DNA of 64,000 nt from an uncultured Latescibacterota bacterium (GCA_951812755.1 OX638329.1:543339-607338); one strand, 5' to 3'. Numbered from the stretch's first letter, positions 8,577 through 17,579 are shown. Program-made: numbers and translations. Notes: generated by a model not told the origin, from the letters alone.

Positions 8577-9557
8577 GTTGACCACGACCCGTCCGCGCAT
8601 TTGTCCGGATAAGATGCGGTCTATTTGGGCATTTAGTTCTTCTAATCCGCATTCTGCGATTATGTTGTTCAGGGTATTGATTTTCCAATCTGTAGCGATT
8701 TTTTGCCAGATTTTTAATCTGAGGTCCATGGGGCATAAGACGGAGTCGATGCCGATTAGTTTTACGCCGCGGAGGATAAATGGATATACTGTGGTGTGCA
8801 GTTCGGGGGATGCTACCAGGCCACAACAGGTTATTACGCCGTGATATTGCGTTGTTTTGATGAGTGTTGACAGGATGTTTCCGCCAACGGTATCTATTGC
8901 CGCTGCCCAGCGGCCCGATAGGATGGGCCGTCCAGAGTCGTCGTCCAATGTGCGCCGGTCTATGACTTCATAAGCGCCGAGTTCTTTCAGGAAGTCCGTT
9001 TCTGATGTTTTTCCGGTGGCTGCTACTACTCGAAAGCCGTTTTTGGCCAATATTGCTACTGCGAGACTGCCCACGCCGCCGGTTGCGCCGGTTACTGCGA
9101 TGTCGCCCTGGTCGGGCGTCACGCCTGTTTCGATGATGTGATGGACTGATAGTGCTGCTGTAAATCCCGCTGTTCCATATCCCATGCTTTCTTTTGTGGT
9201 CAATCCTTTGGGGAGCCTGACCAGCCAATGGGCGGGTGCTCTGATGTATTGTCCAAATCCACCCGCGGTATTCATTCCCAGATCGTAGCCCGTGACCAAT
9301 ACGCTGTCGCCAGGTTGAAAGTCGGCGACAGTGCTCTCGACGACTTCGCCGGCTGCATCTATGCCCGGTGTGTGCGGATATGCCTGCGTTACGCCGCGGT
9401 GCCCGGTTGCGGATAGGGCATCTTTGTAATTTAGCGAGGAATAGCGCACCCGTATCAATACTTCGCCTTCGGGTAGTTCATCTACCTGTCGTTTTTCTAC
9501 GGATCTCAAAAAACGATCCTCTGCTTCGCGTACGACCAGTGCTCGAAATGATGTCAT
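8571..9557 (-). CDS. YhdH/YhfP-family quinone oxidoreductase (acrylyl-CoA reductase-like)
   Basis: Medium-chain dehydrogenase/reductase without zinc ligands. Visible are SSLNYKDALSATG, PGIDAAGEV, GYGTAGFTAALSV and the NADPH motif VTGATGGVGSLAVAI, all characteristic of the YhdH/AcuI branch, whose members reduce acryloyl-CoA or quinones. The start is placed at the Met of MTSFRALVVRE (9557) because GGAGGAAC lies 6-13 bases upstream; the frame continues open to 9608 without a better site. 328 aa, normal for the family. Confidence 0.9.
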   Translation of the reverse strand: MTSFRALVVREAEDRFLRSVEKRQVDELPEGEVLIRVRYSSLNYKDALSATGHRGVTQAYPHTPGIDAAGEVVESTVADFQPGDSVLVTGYDLGMNTAGGFGQYIRAPAHWLVRLPKGLTTKESMGYGTAGFTAALSVHHIIETGVTPDQGDIAVTGATGGVGSLAVAILAKNGFRVVAATGKTSETDFLKELGAYEVIDRRTLDDDSGRPILSGRWAAAIDTVGGNILSTLIKTTQYHGVITCCGLVASPELHTTVYPFILRGVKLIGIDSVLCPMDLRLKIWQKIATDWKINTLNNIIAECGLEELNAQIDRILSGQMRGRVVVNL

Positions 9558-9639
9558 GAAGTGTTCCTCCTTGCTATAACTTAAAAATTGTCTCTTTATG
9601 CGGTTCAATACACTATATTACACGTTACACTGAACCTCT

Positions 9640-9761
9640 GTAATTATTAAGGTTTTTGTGGTCGCGTAGGAGGGAAATCTTTTTCCCGACCTTAATCGCG
9701 GCAGGGATGCCGCTCCCATAGCATCCATTTCCCTCATCATTCAAATGACCTGAATAGTTAC
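9640..9761 (+). mobile_element. MITE-B copy (122 bp)
   Basis: Inverted ends GTAATTATTAAGG and CCTGAATAGTTAC; the inside holds GTAGGAGGGAAATC..TTTTCCCGAC and a GCGGCAGGGATGCCGC hairpin. It is exactly as long as the copy at 19080-19201 (inverse orientation). No clear target duplication remains, suggesting an older insertion. It lies in the 9558-9969 intergenic region. Confidence 0.75.
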
Positions 9762-9852
9762 TCTAACAATACGTCATGTGTGACTTTAAAATAATGGTGA
9801 AGAAAACAAGCAATCAGTGGTTAGCAGTCAGAAAAACAAGGATTTTAGAGCC

Positions 9853-9884
9853 GTCATTGCGGCAGGGTGTTAGCCGCAATCCAG
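9853..9884. repeat. REP-like GCGGC/GCCGC hairpin
   Basis: GTCATTGCGGCAGGGTGTTAGCCGCAATCCAG-type hairpin, the same core as inside MITE-C (19652-19779) and alone at 2451 and 57941. No gene is seen between 9558 and 9969. Confidence 0.65.
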
Positions 9885-9969
9885 TGGTTTTGACTTTCTT
9901 ATATCTGTTTATCGGTATTACTATGTGGTGGTTTTGAAGTCACACATCACGTTCTAACAATATAACACA

Positions 9970-11799
9970 ATGCGATACAAATCCCTCAAACAGTGCGTTG
10001 ACGATCTCGAGCGCAACGACCATCTCATCCGCATTGAACAGGAGGTGGATCCCCATCTGGAGATGGCGGAGATCCATCGCCGCGTTTTTCAGGCTAATGG
10101 TTCGGCTGTTTATTATGCGAATGTGAAAGATAGTCCGTTTCCGGCGGTTTCCAACCTGTTTGGTACGCTCGACCGCTCGCGTTTTCTCTTTCGGTCAACT
10201 CTGAGATGGGTACAGCGCCTTGTCGAAGCCAAAGCCGACCCGGTTGCGTTTCTTCGCGCGCCCTGGCGCGCTATGGGGATTGCGCGTATCGCATTTAATA
10301 CGTTGCCCAAAAAGGTGCGCTCTGGCGCGGTGCTCAAACAGAGTACGACTGTTGATCAACTTCCTCAGATTCAGTGCTGGCCCGACGATGGCGGTCCATT
10401 TGTTCTTTTGCCCCAGGTTTATACTGAGGACCCCGACCGACCGGGTGTTATGAATGCGAATTTGGGCATGTATCGCATCCAGCTTTCGGGTAATGAGTAC
10501 ATACAGAACGAAGAAGTTGGTCTGCACTACCAGATCCGCCGCGATATTGGGATTCACCATGCCAATGCGCTCAGGCGGGGAGAGCCTTTGCGCGTGAGTA
10601 TTTTTATCGGGGGACCGCCCGCGCATACGTTCTCTGCTGTTATGCCTTTGCCCGAGGGTTTGTCCGAAATTATTTTTGCCGGGGGTCTGGCCGGGCGTCG
10701 GTTTCGCTATGCCCGCAGGAATGCTTGTGTTATTTCTACTGAGGCAGATTTTGTTATTACGGGAACCGTGCATCCGGGCGAGACCAAACCCGAAGGTCCT
10801 TTTGGCGATCATCTGGGTTATTATAGCCTGGCGCATGATTTTCCTGTGCTCCACGTGGAAGATGTTTGGCACCGGAGAGACGCTATTTATCCCTTTACTG
10901 TTGTGGGTCGTCCTCCGCAGGAAGATACGGCATTTGGTTTGCTTATCCACGAGATTACCGGGCCGATGGTTCCCGTCGAGATTCCCGGTCTTAAGTCTAT
11001 TAATGCTGTGGATGCGGCGGGCGTTCACCCTTTGCTGATTGCCATTGGTTCGGAGCGCTATGTGCCCTACCGCGAGCGACAACCGCAGGAGATTCTCACG
11101 CTGGCCAATGCATTGCTCGGTTTTGGTGCGTGTTCTTTGGCAAAGTATCTTTTTATTTGTGCGGGTGAAGATAATCCCCATTTGAATACATATGATATCG
11201 GTGCTTATTTTATCCATGTTCTCGAGCGGGTGGATTGGCGGCGCGATCTGCATTTTCAAACCCGTACGACGATAGATACGCTGGATTATTCGGGAACGGG
11301 ATTTAATGAGGGTTCCAAGGTTGTGATCGCCGCAGCCGGTGCGAAAAGGCGCGATCTGTGGCGCGAGATTCCGGGTGATCTGGCTCTGCCTGGTGGTTTT
11401 AAAAATCCCGCCATTGCCTTGCCCGGTATCGCAGCTATTGAAGGTCCCGATTTCAAAGATGCAGATCAGGGGGGTAAGGATGCAGTTCGTTTGGGTGAGA
11501 CGCTCGCGTCTCAATCTCTCGATGGTTTGCCGCTTGTCCTCATTGTCAATGACAGCGCATTTAGTTCGCGCACGCTCAACAATTTTCTCTGGGTCGCGTT
11601 CACGCGCTCCAATCCCTCGCACGATATTTACGGTGTTGATAGCTTTATTGAATACAAACACTGGGGCTGTAACGGGTCGCTGATTATTGATGCGCGGCAC
11701 AAGCCCCACCACGCGCCCCCGCTTGTTGAAGATCCCGGGATTACCAAAAAGGTAGAGGCGCTCGGGGCGTCGGGCGGGCCGCTGCATGGGATTATTTAA
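9970..11799 (+). CDS. UbiD-family prenylated-FMN-dependent decarboxylase
   Basis: 609 aa, somewhat longer than E. coli UbiD. Family signatures: an N-terminal LERNDHLIRIEQEVDPHLEM, the cofactor/metal region GMYRIQLSGNEY, and the catalytic segment GPFGDHLGYYS near residue 280 with the E-P-F-G-D pattern whose Glu and Asp bind the metal-prFMN site. It should reversibly decarboxylate an unsaturated or aromatic acid using prFMN; the flavin prenyltransferase UbiX is not in the window. No other aromatic-degradation gene is adjacent, so ubiquinone synthesis versus catabolism cannot be decided. The LRR gene starts 17 bp downstream. Confidence 0.9.
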   Translation: MRYKSLKQCVDDLERNDHLIRIEQEVDPHLEMAEIHRRVFQANGSAVYYANVKDSPFPAVSNLFGTLDRSRFLFRSTLRWVQRLVEAKADPVAFLRAPWRAMGIARIAFNTLPKKVRSGAVLKQSTTVDQLPQIQCWPDDGGPFVLLPQVYTEDPDRPGVMNANLGMYRIQLSGNEYIQNEEVGLHYQIRRDIGIHHANALRRGEPLRVSIFIGGPPAHTFSAVMPLPEGLSEIIFAGGLAGRRFRYARRNACVISTEADFVITGTVHPGETKPEGPFGDHLGYYSLAHDFPVLHVEDVWHRRDAIYPFTVVGRPPQEDTAFGLLIHEITGPMVPVEIPGLKSINAVDAAGVHPLLIAIGSERYVPYRERQPQEILTLANALLGFGACSLAKYLFICAGEDNPHLNTYDIGAYFIHVLERVDWRRDLHFQTRTTIDTLDYSGTGFNEGSKVVIAAAGAKRRDLWREIPGDLALPGGFKNPAIALPGIAAIEGPDFKDADQGGKDAVRLGETLASQSLDGLPLVLIVNDSAFSSRTLNNFLWVAFTRSNPSHDIYGVDSFIEYKHWGCNGSLIIDARHKPHHAPPLVEDPGITKKVEALGASGGPLHGII

Positions 11800-11815
11800 C
11801 TGGAGGACCGTTTCC

Positions 11816-12673
11816 ATGGCCTACCGGTATCTCTTGATCATTCTCGGTCTCTGCTTCGTTGGCTACGGTGAATGCGATGCTGGTGCTCATAAGAAGGGTG
11901 AGGGAATAACGATTCCGGATGTCAATCTGCGTGCGGTGATTGAGGATTCTTTGAACAAAGCGAGGGGTGAGGCGATTACTGCGGCTGAGATGGCGACTTT
12001 GACGCGTCTTGAAGCTCCGAATTCAAGGATTCGCGATTTGACGGGGATTGAGTACGCGACCGAACTGACGGTGCTGAATCTCGGCGCTGTATCTATAAAT
12101 GGCACCCATATCAATAGCAATGATATTACGGATCTTTCTCCGCTGTCGGGTTTAGTCAAGCTGACAGAGTTGTACCTCCATCGCAATATGATATATGATA
12201 TCTCGCCGCTGTCGAATTTAACGGCGCTGGAAAAGCTGGATGTTAGTGCGAATTTCCGTATTTCGGATATTTCTCCCCTGTCGGATATGGTCAAGATGAG
12301 GACGCTGTATCTCTATACCAATGAAATTTCGGATCTCTCCCCGCTGTCGAGTTTGACCGATTTGAGGTGGCTGAGTTTGAGTAATAATCTGATCTGGGAT
12401 ATTTCTGCCCTGTCTGATTTGACCGAGTTGAGGGGATTGGCTCTGAATATTAATGCTGTCTCGGATATTTCTCATCTGTCGGATATGATCCATATGGAGA
12501 GGCTGAATATTTGGGACTGCGATATTGTGGATTTATCGCCTCTGGTGGAGAACGCGGGATTGAGTGGGGAAAAGGATTTTATCGATTTGAGGGATAATCC
12601 CCTGAGCGATGTTTCGATTAATACGCATATTCCGGCGCTTCGGGAGAGAGGGGTCAGGGTGAGACTTGACTAA
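11816..12673 (+). CDS. Secreted leucine-rich-repeat protein, tandem copy 1
   Basis: 285 aa from ATG 11816 after TGGAGGACCGTTTCC. The signal peptide MAYRYLLIILGLCFVGYG ends near a Cys (GECDAG), so it may be a lipoprotein. Next comes the cap seen in all LRR proteins of the window (ITIPDVNLRAVIEDSLNK), then about seven 22-residue SDS22-like repeats of the type ISDLSPLSSLTDLRWLSLSN, and the end cap DNPLSDVSINTHIPALRERG. Such proteins usually bind other proteins outside the cell. The gene directly downstream is a near copy. Confidence 0.85.
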   Translation: MAYRYLLIILGLCFVGYGECDAGAHKKGEGITIPDVNLRAVIEDSLNKARGEAITAAEMATLTRLEAPNSRIRDLTGIEYATELTVLNLGAVSINGTHINSNDITDLSPLSGLVKLTELYLHRNMIYDISPLSNLTALEKLDVSANFRISDISPLSDMVKMRTLYLYTNEISDLSPLSSLTDLRWLSLSNNLIWDISALSDLTELRGLALNINAVSDISHLSDMIHMERLNIWDCDIVDLSPLVENAGLSGEKDFIDLRDNPLSDVSINTHIPALRERGVRVRLD

Positions 12674-12705
12674 TTGCATTCGAATCTTGAAAGATGAGTT
12701 CTATT
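12669..12705 (+). repeat. Duplication footprint: copy of the 3' end of the deacetylase gene
   Basis: CTAATTGCATTCGAATCTTG and what follows repeats the sequence at 13579-13615, where it encodes, on the minus strand, the C-terminus of the polysaccharide deacetylase. Its presence after the first LRR copy shows the tandem duplication unit of about 910 bp reached into that neighbour gene. Confidence 0.8.
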
Positions 12706-12725
12706 TTTTCTGGAGGACTGTTTCC

Positions 12726-13583
12726 ATGATTTACCGGTATCTTTTGATTATTCTCGGTGTGTGCCTTGCCAGCTATGGCGAATGCGACGCAGGTGCTCAT
12801 AAGAAGGGTGAGGGAATAACGATTCCGGATGTCAATCTGCGTGCGGTGATTGAGGATTCTCTGAATAAGGCGAGGGGAGAGGTGATTACTGCGGCTGAGA
12901 TGGCGACGTTGACGCGTCTTGAAGCACCGAATTCAAGGGTTCGCGATTTGACGGGGATTGAGTACGCTACCGAACTGACGGTGCTGAATCTCGGCTATGT
13001 ATTGACGAATGGCGGTCGCGTCAATAGCAATAGTATTTCGGATATTTCTCATCTGTCGGGTTTAGTCAAGCTGACAGAGTTGAACCTTTTTCGCAATACA
13101 ATAGCGGATATATCGCCGCTGTCGAATTTGACAGAGCTGAGAGTACTGGATATTAGTGGGAATTCCTATATTTCGGATCTCGCTCCTCTGTCGGGTTTGA
13201 CCAGGATGAGAACGCTGCATCTCTATACCAACGATGTTTCGGATCTCTCGCCGCTGTCGGGTATGACCGAGTTGAGGTGGCTGGATGTGAGTAATAATCT
13301 GATCTGGGATATTTCTCCTCTGTCGGGTTTGACCGAGTTGGGGGGATTGGCTCTGAATAACAATGCGGTCTCGGATCTTTCTCCTCTGTCGGGTTTGCCC
13401 AGGCTGCGAAGGGTGCATGGTTGGGATTGCGATGTTTCGGATTTATCGCCTCTGGTGGAGAATGCGGGATTGAGAGGTGAAAACAGTTTGGTCGATTTGA
13501 GGGATAATCCTCTGAGCGATGTTTCGGTTAATACGCATGTTCCGGTGCTTCGGGAGAGAGGGGTCAGGGTGAGACTTAACTAA
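12726..13583 (+). CDS. Secreted leucine-rich-repeat protein, tandem copy 2
   Basis: Same length as copy 1 (285 aa) and aligned with it throughout; the leader is MIYRYLLIILGVCLASYG followed by GECDAG. Start at 12726 follows CTGGAGGACTGTTTCC. Differences concentrate in the repeat faces (for example LAPLSGLTRMRTLHLYTNDV against ISPLSDMVKMRTLYLYTNEI), as expected if the two bind different partners. The stop overlaps the convergent deacetylase gene by 8 bp. Confidence 0.85.
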   Translation: MIYRYLLIILGVCLASYGECDAGAHKKGEGITIPDVNLRAVIEDSLNKARGEVITAAEMATLTRLEAPNSRVRDLTGIEYATELTVLNLGYVLTNGGRVNSNSISDISHLSGLVKLTELNLFRNTIADISPLSNLTELRVLDISGNSYISDLAPLSGLTRMRTLHLYTNDVSDLSPLSGMTELRWLDVSNNLIWDISPLSGLTELGGLALNNNAVSDLSPLSGLPRLRRVHGWDCDVSDLSPLVENAGLRGENSLVDLRDNPLSDVSVNTHVPVLRERGVRVRLN

Positions 13584-14577
13584 TTGCATTCGAATCTTGA
13601 AAGACGAGTTCCATGCCGTCTGTGACAGTGACCGTGATTTGCAATTTTCTCGGTTCTACCAGGTGTGCGGGGTGGGGTTGTCCGTCAATCCACACGTTGG
13701 GATAGCGACACCAGGGGGCGGGTACGTCGGCGTGGAGGGTGAGCGTGCGGCAGGTGACGCGGTCGCTCAGGTTGTTGAGGTGGAGGCGGTAGCGCTTTTG
13801 GGTTTCTGTGTCGGAGATTGTTTCGATTTGTGTGTGGCGTCTGGTCTGGTGGTAGAAGAGCACTTCTTCGGGTACGGCACACCAGACCTTGTCTTCTGTG
13901 AGGATGGTTTCAAATCTTTTTCTGAGTTGTGGATGCGAGCAGTCTTTGTTGGGGTGGATGGGTTTTTCCAATGGGCAATGGCAGTAGTCGATGATCCAGC
14001 CGTTTTGGGCTTGTGCATGGCGGATGTTGCGGAATGGGTCGTATTCGCTAAAGAATGGGGCGTAATATTGTTCGTGCAATGCCGTGCGATTGATCCAGAA
14101 GAGCGGGGTGTTCGGGCGGTTGAGGGCGTCGGTTAGACTCATTGCGCCGAGGTAGCCGTATTTGCGGCAGGCTTTGAGGACGTGGTCCGACATGTTGGAA
14201 TTGTTTCCGGGGGCGCAGTAGAGATCGACGGGTGCGTCAATGGCGGCTTCGAGTACGTCTTTTGCGCGGCCAATTTCCAGATCAACCATGTCGGGTTGTA
14301 TGAGTTCATGGCTCCAGGAGTGATTGCCAATTCCCCAGCCCCGGGCAAGGAGGTCTTTGAGTTCGTCGGCGTTCATGTGGCGATAGCCATTGTAGCTGGA
14401 GTTGCCAAGGTTGCGCGTTTCGCCCAGTTGCCCGACGACGACTTCTACGTGTCCCGGGATGCCGTATTCTTCGTGGATGGGTATTGCGAATTGGTGCAGG
14501 TCGGCGAGGGCTTCGTCATAGGTGATGGAATAGACCCAGGTTTTGTTGTATTTCCACGGGCATATTGTGAGGGCCAT
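13576..14577 (-). CDS. Polysaccharide deacetylase-family protein
   Basis: 333 aa from the Met of MALTICPWKYNKTW (14577), preceded by CGGAGAAAAAC. NodB-type features: a strand with SITYDEAL at the place of the TFDD motif, and GIGNHSWSHELI as the metal-binding HSxSH motif, then YCAPGNN. The TFDD first Asp is weakly conserved (YDE), so activity on an unusual substrate or altered metal binding is possible. No signal peptide, so it is probably cytosolic. Last gene of a minus-strand cluster with isochorismatase-like, DegT and AhpD-like genes. Confidence 0.75.
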   Translation of the reverse strand: MALTICPWKYNKTWVYSITYDEALADLHQFAIPIHEEYGIPGHVEVVVGQLGETRNLGNSSYNGYRHMNADELKDLLARGWGIGNHSWSHELIQPDMVDLEIGRAKDVLEAAIDAPVDLYCAPGNNSNMSDHVLKACRKYGYLGAMSLTDALNRPNTPLFWINRTALHEQYYAPFFSEYDPFRNIRHAQAQNGWIIDYCHCPLEKPIHPNKDCSHPQLRKRFETILTEDKVWCAVPEEVLFYHQTRRHTQIETISDTETQKRYRLHLNNLSDRVTCRTLTLHADVPAPWCRYPNVWIDGQPHPAHLVEPRKLQITVTVTDGMELVFQDSNAIS

Positions 14578-14591
14578 GTTTTTCTCCGGCG

Positions 14592-15350
14592 TCAGGCTGA
14601 AAATGCCTGGGTGAAATCTCGAAAGGTGGTGCTGTATCCCAGTTGCCACTCGAAGATGTGCGTGCCGTAACGGGTAGCCAGTTTTTCGGGAAAGGTGTTG
14701 GGGGTTTCCACGCCGACGGTTCCGTCGCGTATGAGGATGCATTGATAACCGCGGGCGAGCATGTCTCTGGCACCGCCTTCGGCACCGAGGATGCACATGT
14801 CGGTTGCAAAGCCCGTGTAGATGAGGGTTGTGATGTCGCGCGTTTTGAGGTAGGTGTCGAGTGCGTCGGTGTAAAAGACGAGGGGTTCGTCTCGCATTGG
14901 GGAGACGATTGCGGCTCGTTTCATGTTTGCAAGCGGCGATTTTGTGAGGTAGTTCGGGCCGTGCGCGCGGTTTCGCATGGTTTGTGCGCGGTTTTCGGGT
15001 TCTGATTGTGATGTTTCTTTGCGTCGGGAAGGGATGTGGGGATATTGATCCGCCATCCAATCGGTTTCGACATGGCAGACGGGCATCCCGATTTTGCGCG
15101 CGATGTCCATGGACGGGCGGATGACTTCGGCCATGATGCGCGCGGCTTCGGCGGTTGCCTGGGGCCAGCCCATGCCCACGCAGTAGTTGGGGTTGATTGA
15201 GGGACCATCTGGACAGCCGATATTCCAGCAGTGCAGGCCGATCAGGGCGGTTTTTGCAACGGGTAATTCGAGGCTGATAGACTCGTAGCCGGGGGCGTCG
15301 ATGGGCAGGGCGCGATAATACCGGGCGTTCAGGGAACAGGTGTGTGGCAT
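14592..15350 (-). CDS. Isochorismatase-family cysteine hydrolase
   Basis: 252 aa. The triad of the family is visible: Asp/Glu early in ALIGLHCWNIG (the usual Asp is changed to His, which is odd), Lys in the middle of the NYLTKSPLAN region, and the nucleophilic Cys in TGFATDMCILG. Relatives cleave C-N or vinyl-ether bonds (isochorismate, nicotinamide, ureas). Located 14 bp upstream of the deacetylase and 6 bp downstream of the DegT gene, so all three are likely co-transcribed. Substrate unknown. Confidence 0.82.
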   Translation of the reverse strand: MPHTCSLNARYYRALPIDAPGYESISLELPVAKTALIGLHCWNIGCPDGPSINPNYCVGMGWPQATAEAARIMAEVIRPSMDIARKIGMPVCHVETDWMADQYPHIPSRRKETSQSEPENRAQTMRNRAHGPNYLTKSPLANMKRAAIVSPMRDEPLVFYTDALDTYLKTRDITTLIYTGFATDMCILGAEGGARDMLARGYQCILIRDGTVGVETPNTFPEKLATRYGTHIFEWQLGYSTTFRDFTQAFSA

Positions 15351-15356
15351 TGTGCG

Positions 15357-16601
15357 TTAGACTCGATTCTGGTCGGCGACGGTGGCGACAATTTGGGCGA
15401 CGAGGTCGCAGTGTTCGGGTTGGTATTTTTCGCAGAAGGTGGTCCAGCGGATGAAATTGTCGAGGAAGTCCCGGGCATTGGGGCAGGTGTTTGCGTTGTA
15501 TTTGTAGGTGTGGGATGCCGGGGGTTTGGAGAAGGGAAAGAGGTGTTTTTCGGCTTTATCGGTTAAAAAGGGCAGGGCGGCGGGCATGAGATAGTATTTG
15601 CCGAGTCCCGCGCCGGTTAGTCCTGCATCGGCGACTTGCTGTGCAAAGGATTCGGCGTCGCATGTAAAGGCGTTGGGGTCGATGCTGAATCCGGCCATCC
15701 AGCAGGAATAGGTTTCCATGTAATCTGGAATAGATAGTGGGAGGATGCCGGGTATTTCGGCGAGTTTGTCGGTGATGAGGCGAATCATGCGGTCGATATG
15801 TGCAACGGCCGGGCGGATGATTTCGAGTTGTGCAAGGGTGATGGCGGCGGTCGATTGGGTCATGCGCAGGGCGTATCCATTTACGGCGTGTACGCGCCCC
15901 AGTCCTTCAACCATTTGTCCGCCTCTGCTTTGACCGACGAACCGAATTTGTTCGGCGAGTTCATCGTCGTCTGCAATGACACAGCCGCCGACGTCGGAAC
16001 CGAGTGTTTTTTCGGAGTCGAATGAGAAGGCGGCGACATCACCGAGGGTGCCCGCAAGGCGGCCTTTGTACGTGCCAAATACGGCCTGGCATACGTCTTC
16101 AATGACGGTCAGGCCATATTTTTTTGCCAGGGCGTAGATGGGGTCCATGTCGCAGATAAGTCCGGTTATGTGGACGGCGAGAATGGCCCGCGTGCGGTTG
16201 GTGATACAGGGTGCTATGGTTTGGGTGCTGATGAGCGGTGTGCCGAGTTCGGTGTCGGGGAAGACCGGGATGTAGTTTTCTTTGAGCAGGCCCATAACCG
16301 TGCCGTAGTCGGTGATGGGCGATACGATGATTTCGTCGCCGGGTTCGAGGCTGAGCGCGGCTGCGAGTATGTTGAGCGCTGCGGTGCATCCGGGTGTGCC
16401 GATGCAGTGTTTGATACCCATTTCGCTTTCGAAAGCGGCTTCAAATCGCCGAACCATGTCGCATTGCAGGCCCGATGTGACGACTTCCTGGAGGTATGTC
16501 TGGCAGTTTGGACCCATGGTGCGCGGAAAGGGTTGGGGCAAGCTGCCCCTGAGTCCGTCGAATGCTTCGGCACCGTATTTTGCGCGTTTTTGTATAGACA
16601 T
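15357..16601 (-). CDS. DegT/DnrJ/EryC1/StrS-family aminotransferase
   Basis: 414 aa PLP enzyme. Signatures: GTPGCTAALNILAAAL (phosphate cup), PGDEIIVSPITDYGT, VIEDVCQAVFGTYKGR with the PLP-ring Asp, and AFSFDSEKTLGSDVGG with the Schiff-base Lys near 195. The family aminates keto-sugars for surface glycans or antibiotics; some act on cyclitols. The cluster with a polysaccharide deacetylase and isochorismatase-like hydrolase suggests a small amino-sugar or amino-cyclitol pathway. It starts 2 bp after the AhpD-like stop. Confidence 0.9.
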   Translation of the reverse strand: MSIQKRAKYGAEAFDGLRGSLPQPFPRTMGPNCQTYLQEVVTSGLQCDMVRRFEAAFESEMGIKHCIGTPGCTAALNILAAALSLEPGDEIIVSPITDYGTVMGLLKENYIPVFPDTELGTPLISTQTIAPCITNRTRAILAVHITGLICDMDPIYALAKKYGLTVIEDVCQAVFGTYKGRLAGTLGDVAAFSFDSEKTLGSDVGGCVIADDDELAEQIRFVGQSRGGQMVEGLGRVHAVNGYALRMTQSTAAITLAQLEIIRPAVAHIDRMIRLITDKLAEIPGILPLSIPDYMETYSCWMAGFSIDPNAFTCDAESFAQQVADAGLTGAGLGKYYLMPAALPFLTDKAEKHLFPFSKPPASHTYKYNANTCPNARDFLDNFIRWTTFCEKYQPEHCDLVAQIVATVADQNRV

Positions 16602-16603
16602 GT

Positions 16604-17140
16604 TTAACCATTGGACAATGTTTCAAACGATAGCGTATCAGCCACTGATTTTATTACAGTGGCAATGCGGGCAATGTCTGCGATTTGTTGTGCGTCAATG
16701 CCCAGTTTGTTCAATTGCGATGCGTGTGCGTTTACACAAATACCACATGCGTTCACCACACTTGCCGAGAGGCTCCACGCTTCGAACAAAGCGCGATCGA
16801 CTCCGCCGTGGGTCAACACGGCGTTCATCCGCAATTTGGGCGGCTGTTTTTTTACTTCGTTGTCCCGAATGAGGTCGGTGAATTTATACCACACATTGGT
16901 CATGCTCATCATGGCAGCAGCGGATTTTACTGCTTTTATGTGTTTTTCGTCCATAACAGTCTTTGCGTCTTCGGCGATATTCTGAATCACCTGTGTATTT
17001 TTGGACACCAGTGCCGCTGTAAGTGCCGAACCCCAGGCCATGGCTGGCTCGAGACGCGACGCAGATATGACCGATCCCAGGTTCAAACGAATGTCCCGCG
17101 CATAGTCGGGCATTGCCGATCGCAGATTATCTATACCCAT
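16604..17140 (-). CDS. AhpD-like alkylhydroperoxidase / carboxymuconolactone-decarboxylase-fold protein
   Basis: 178 aa, the size of AhpD. The redox motif CGICVNAHASQL near residue 133 gives the CxxC plus distal His/Glu arrangement of AhpD-type peroxidase adaptors; ALVSKN and the preceding helices fit the fold. It probably reduces peroxides together with a thioredoxin- or lipoamide-type partner. First gene of the minus cluster; a hairpin terminator at 17162-17195 isolates it from the gene upstream. Confidence 0.85.
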   Translation of the reverse strand: MGIDNLRSAMPDYARDIRLNLGSVISASRLEPAMAWGSALTAALVSKNTQVIQNIAEDAKTVMDEKHIKAVKSAAAMMSMTNVWYKFTDLIRDNEVKKQPPKLRMNAVLTHGGVDRALFEAWSLSASVVNACGICVNAHASQLNKLGIDAQQIADIARIATVIKSVADTLSFETLSNG

Positions 17141-17161
17141 AAGATCTCCTGTATTATGAAG

Positions 17162-17195
17162 AAAGCGCAGAGAACGGTATTGTTCTCTGCGCTTT
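17162..17195 (-). terminator. Hairpin terminator downstream of the small membrane protein
   Basis: 14-bp perfect stem AAAGCGCAGAGAAC / GTTCTCTGCGCTTT with a 6-nt loop. A close copy is at 18610-18645. Confidence 0.75.
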
Positions 17196-17225
17196 GTAAT
17201 ATAACAAAATTCTGTGCAACGTTAA

Positions 17226-17579
17226 CTATTCTTCACCGCCGCCATCACTGCTGCCTGTGACGCGATTTAATGTCCTCTTTGCGAATACGGTTATGACGCC
17301 GGCATACAGAGCGATAGTGATCGGATCGACTATGGCGTCCAGGCTCTCGCCTACTATCCCTGGGATGTTGCTCAAAACATCCGCACCTGCAGCAGCGCCG
17401 ACCGCAAGAGCAACCACAAGATAAGCTGTCGCGTCCTCAGCGTCAACTACCATCCACCCGTACACCAGGCCCAGAATCACCAGCGCGATTGGCACAAGCC
17501 CCATAGGGATCGCGTCGGCCGCCAAACCCTGAATAATCGCCAGAATGACGATCAGGGCAACAATAATCCTGTTTACCAT
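17226..17579 (-). CDS. Small membrane protein, paralogue 1 of 3
   Basis: 117 aa with about four hydrophobic segments (IIVALIVILAIIQGLAADAI, LVPIALVILGLVYGWMVV, AYLVVALAVGAAAGADVL, ITIALYAGVITVFA) and a short charged Ser/Gly tail not present in the other two. No family recognised. Conserved polar positions between helices (Asp in VVDAED, AAAGAD and AIVDP) are shared by all three paralogues. Start ATG 17579 follows GGGAGGGAGAAAT. Confidence 0.75.
   Translation of the reverse strand: MVNRIIVALIVILAIIQGLAADAIPMGLVPIALVILGLVYGWMVVDAEDATAYLVVALAVGAAAGADVLSNIPGIVGESLDAIVDPITIALYAGVITVFAKRTLNRVTGSSDGGGEE

Noticed and set aside
10195-11817. 540-codon open frame on the minus strand opposite the UbiD-type gene
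   Set aside because: Arg/Asn/Ile-rich, no family match, mirrors the codons of the plus-strand gene; the plus strand has clear UbiD motifs.
13597-14136. 179-codon plus-strand frame opposite the deacetylase
   Set aside because: Val/Gly/Phe-rich shadow frame without motif; the minus strand has HSWSH and the expected start.
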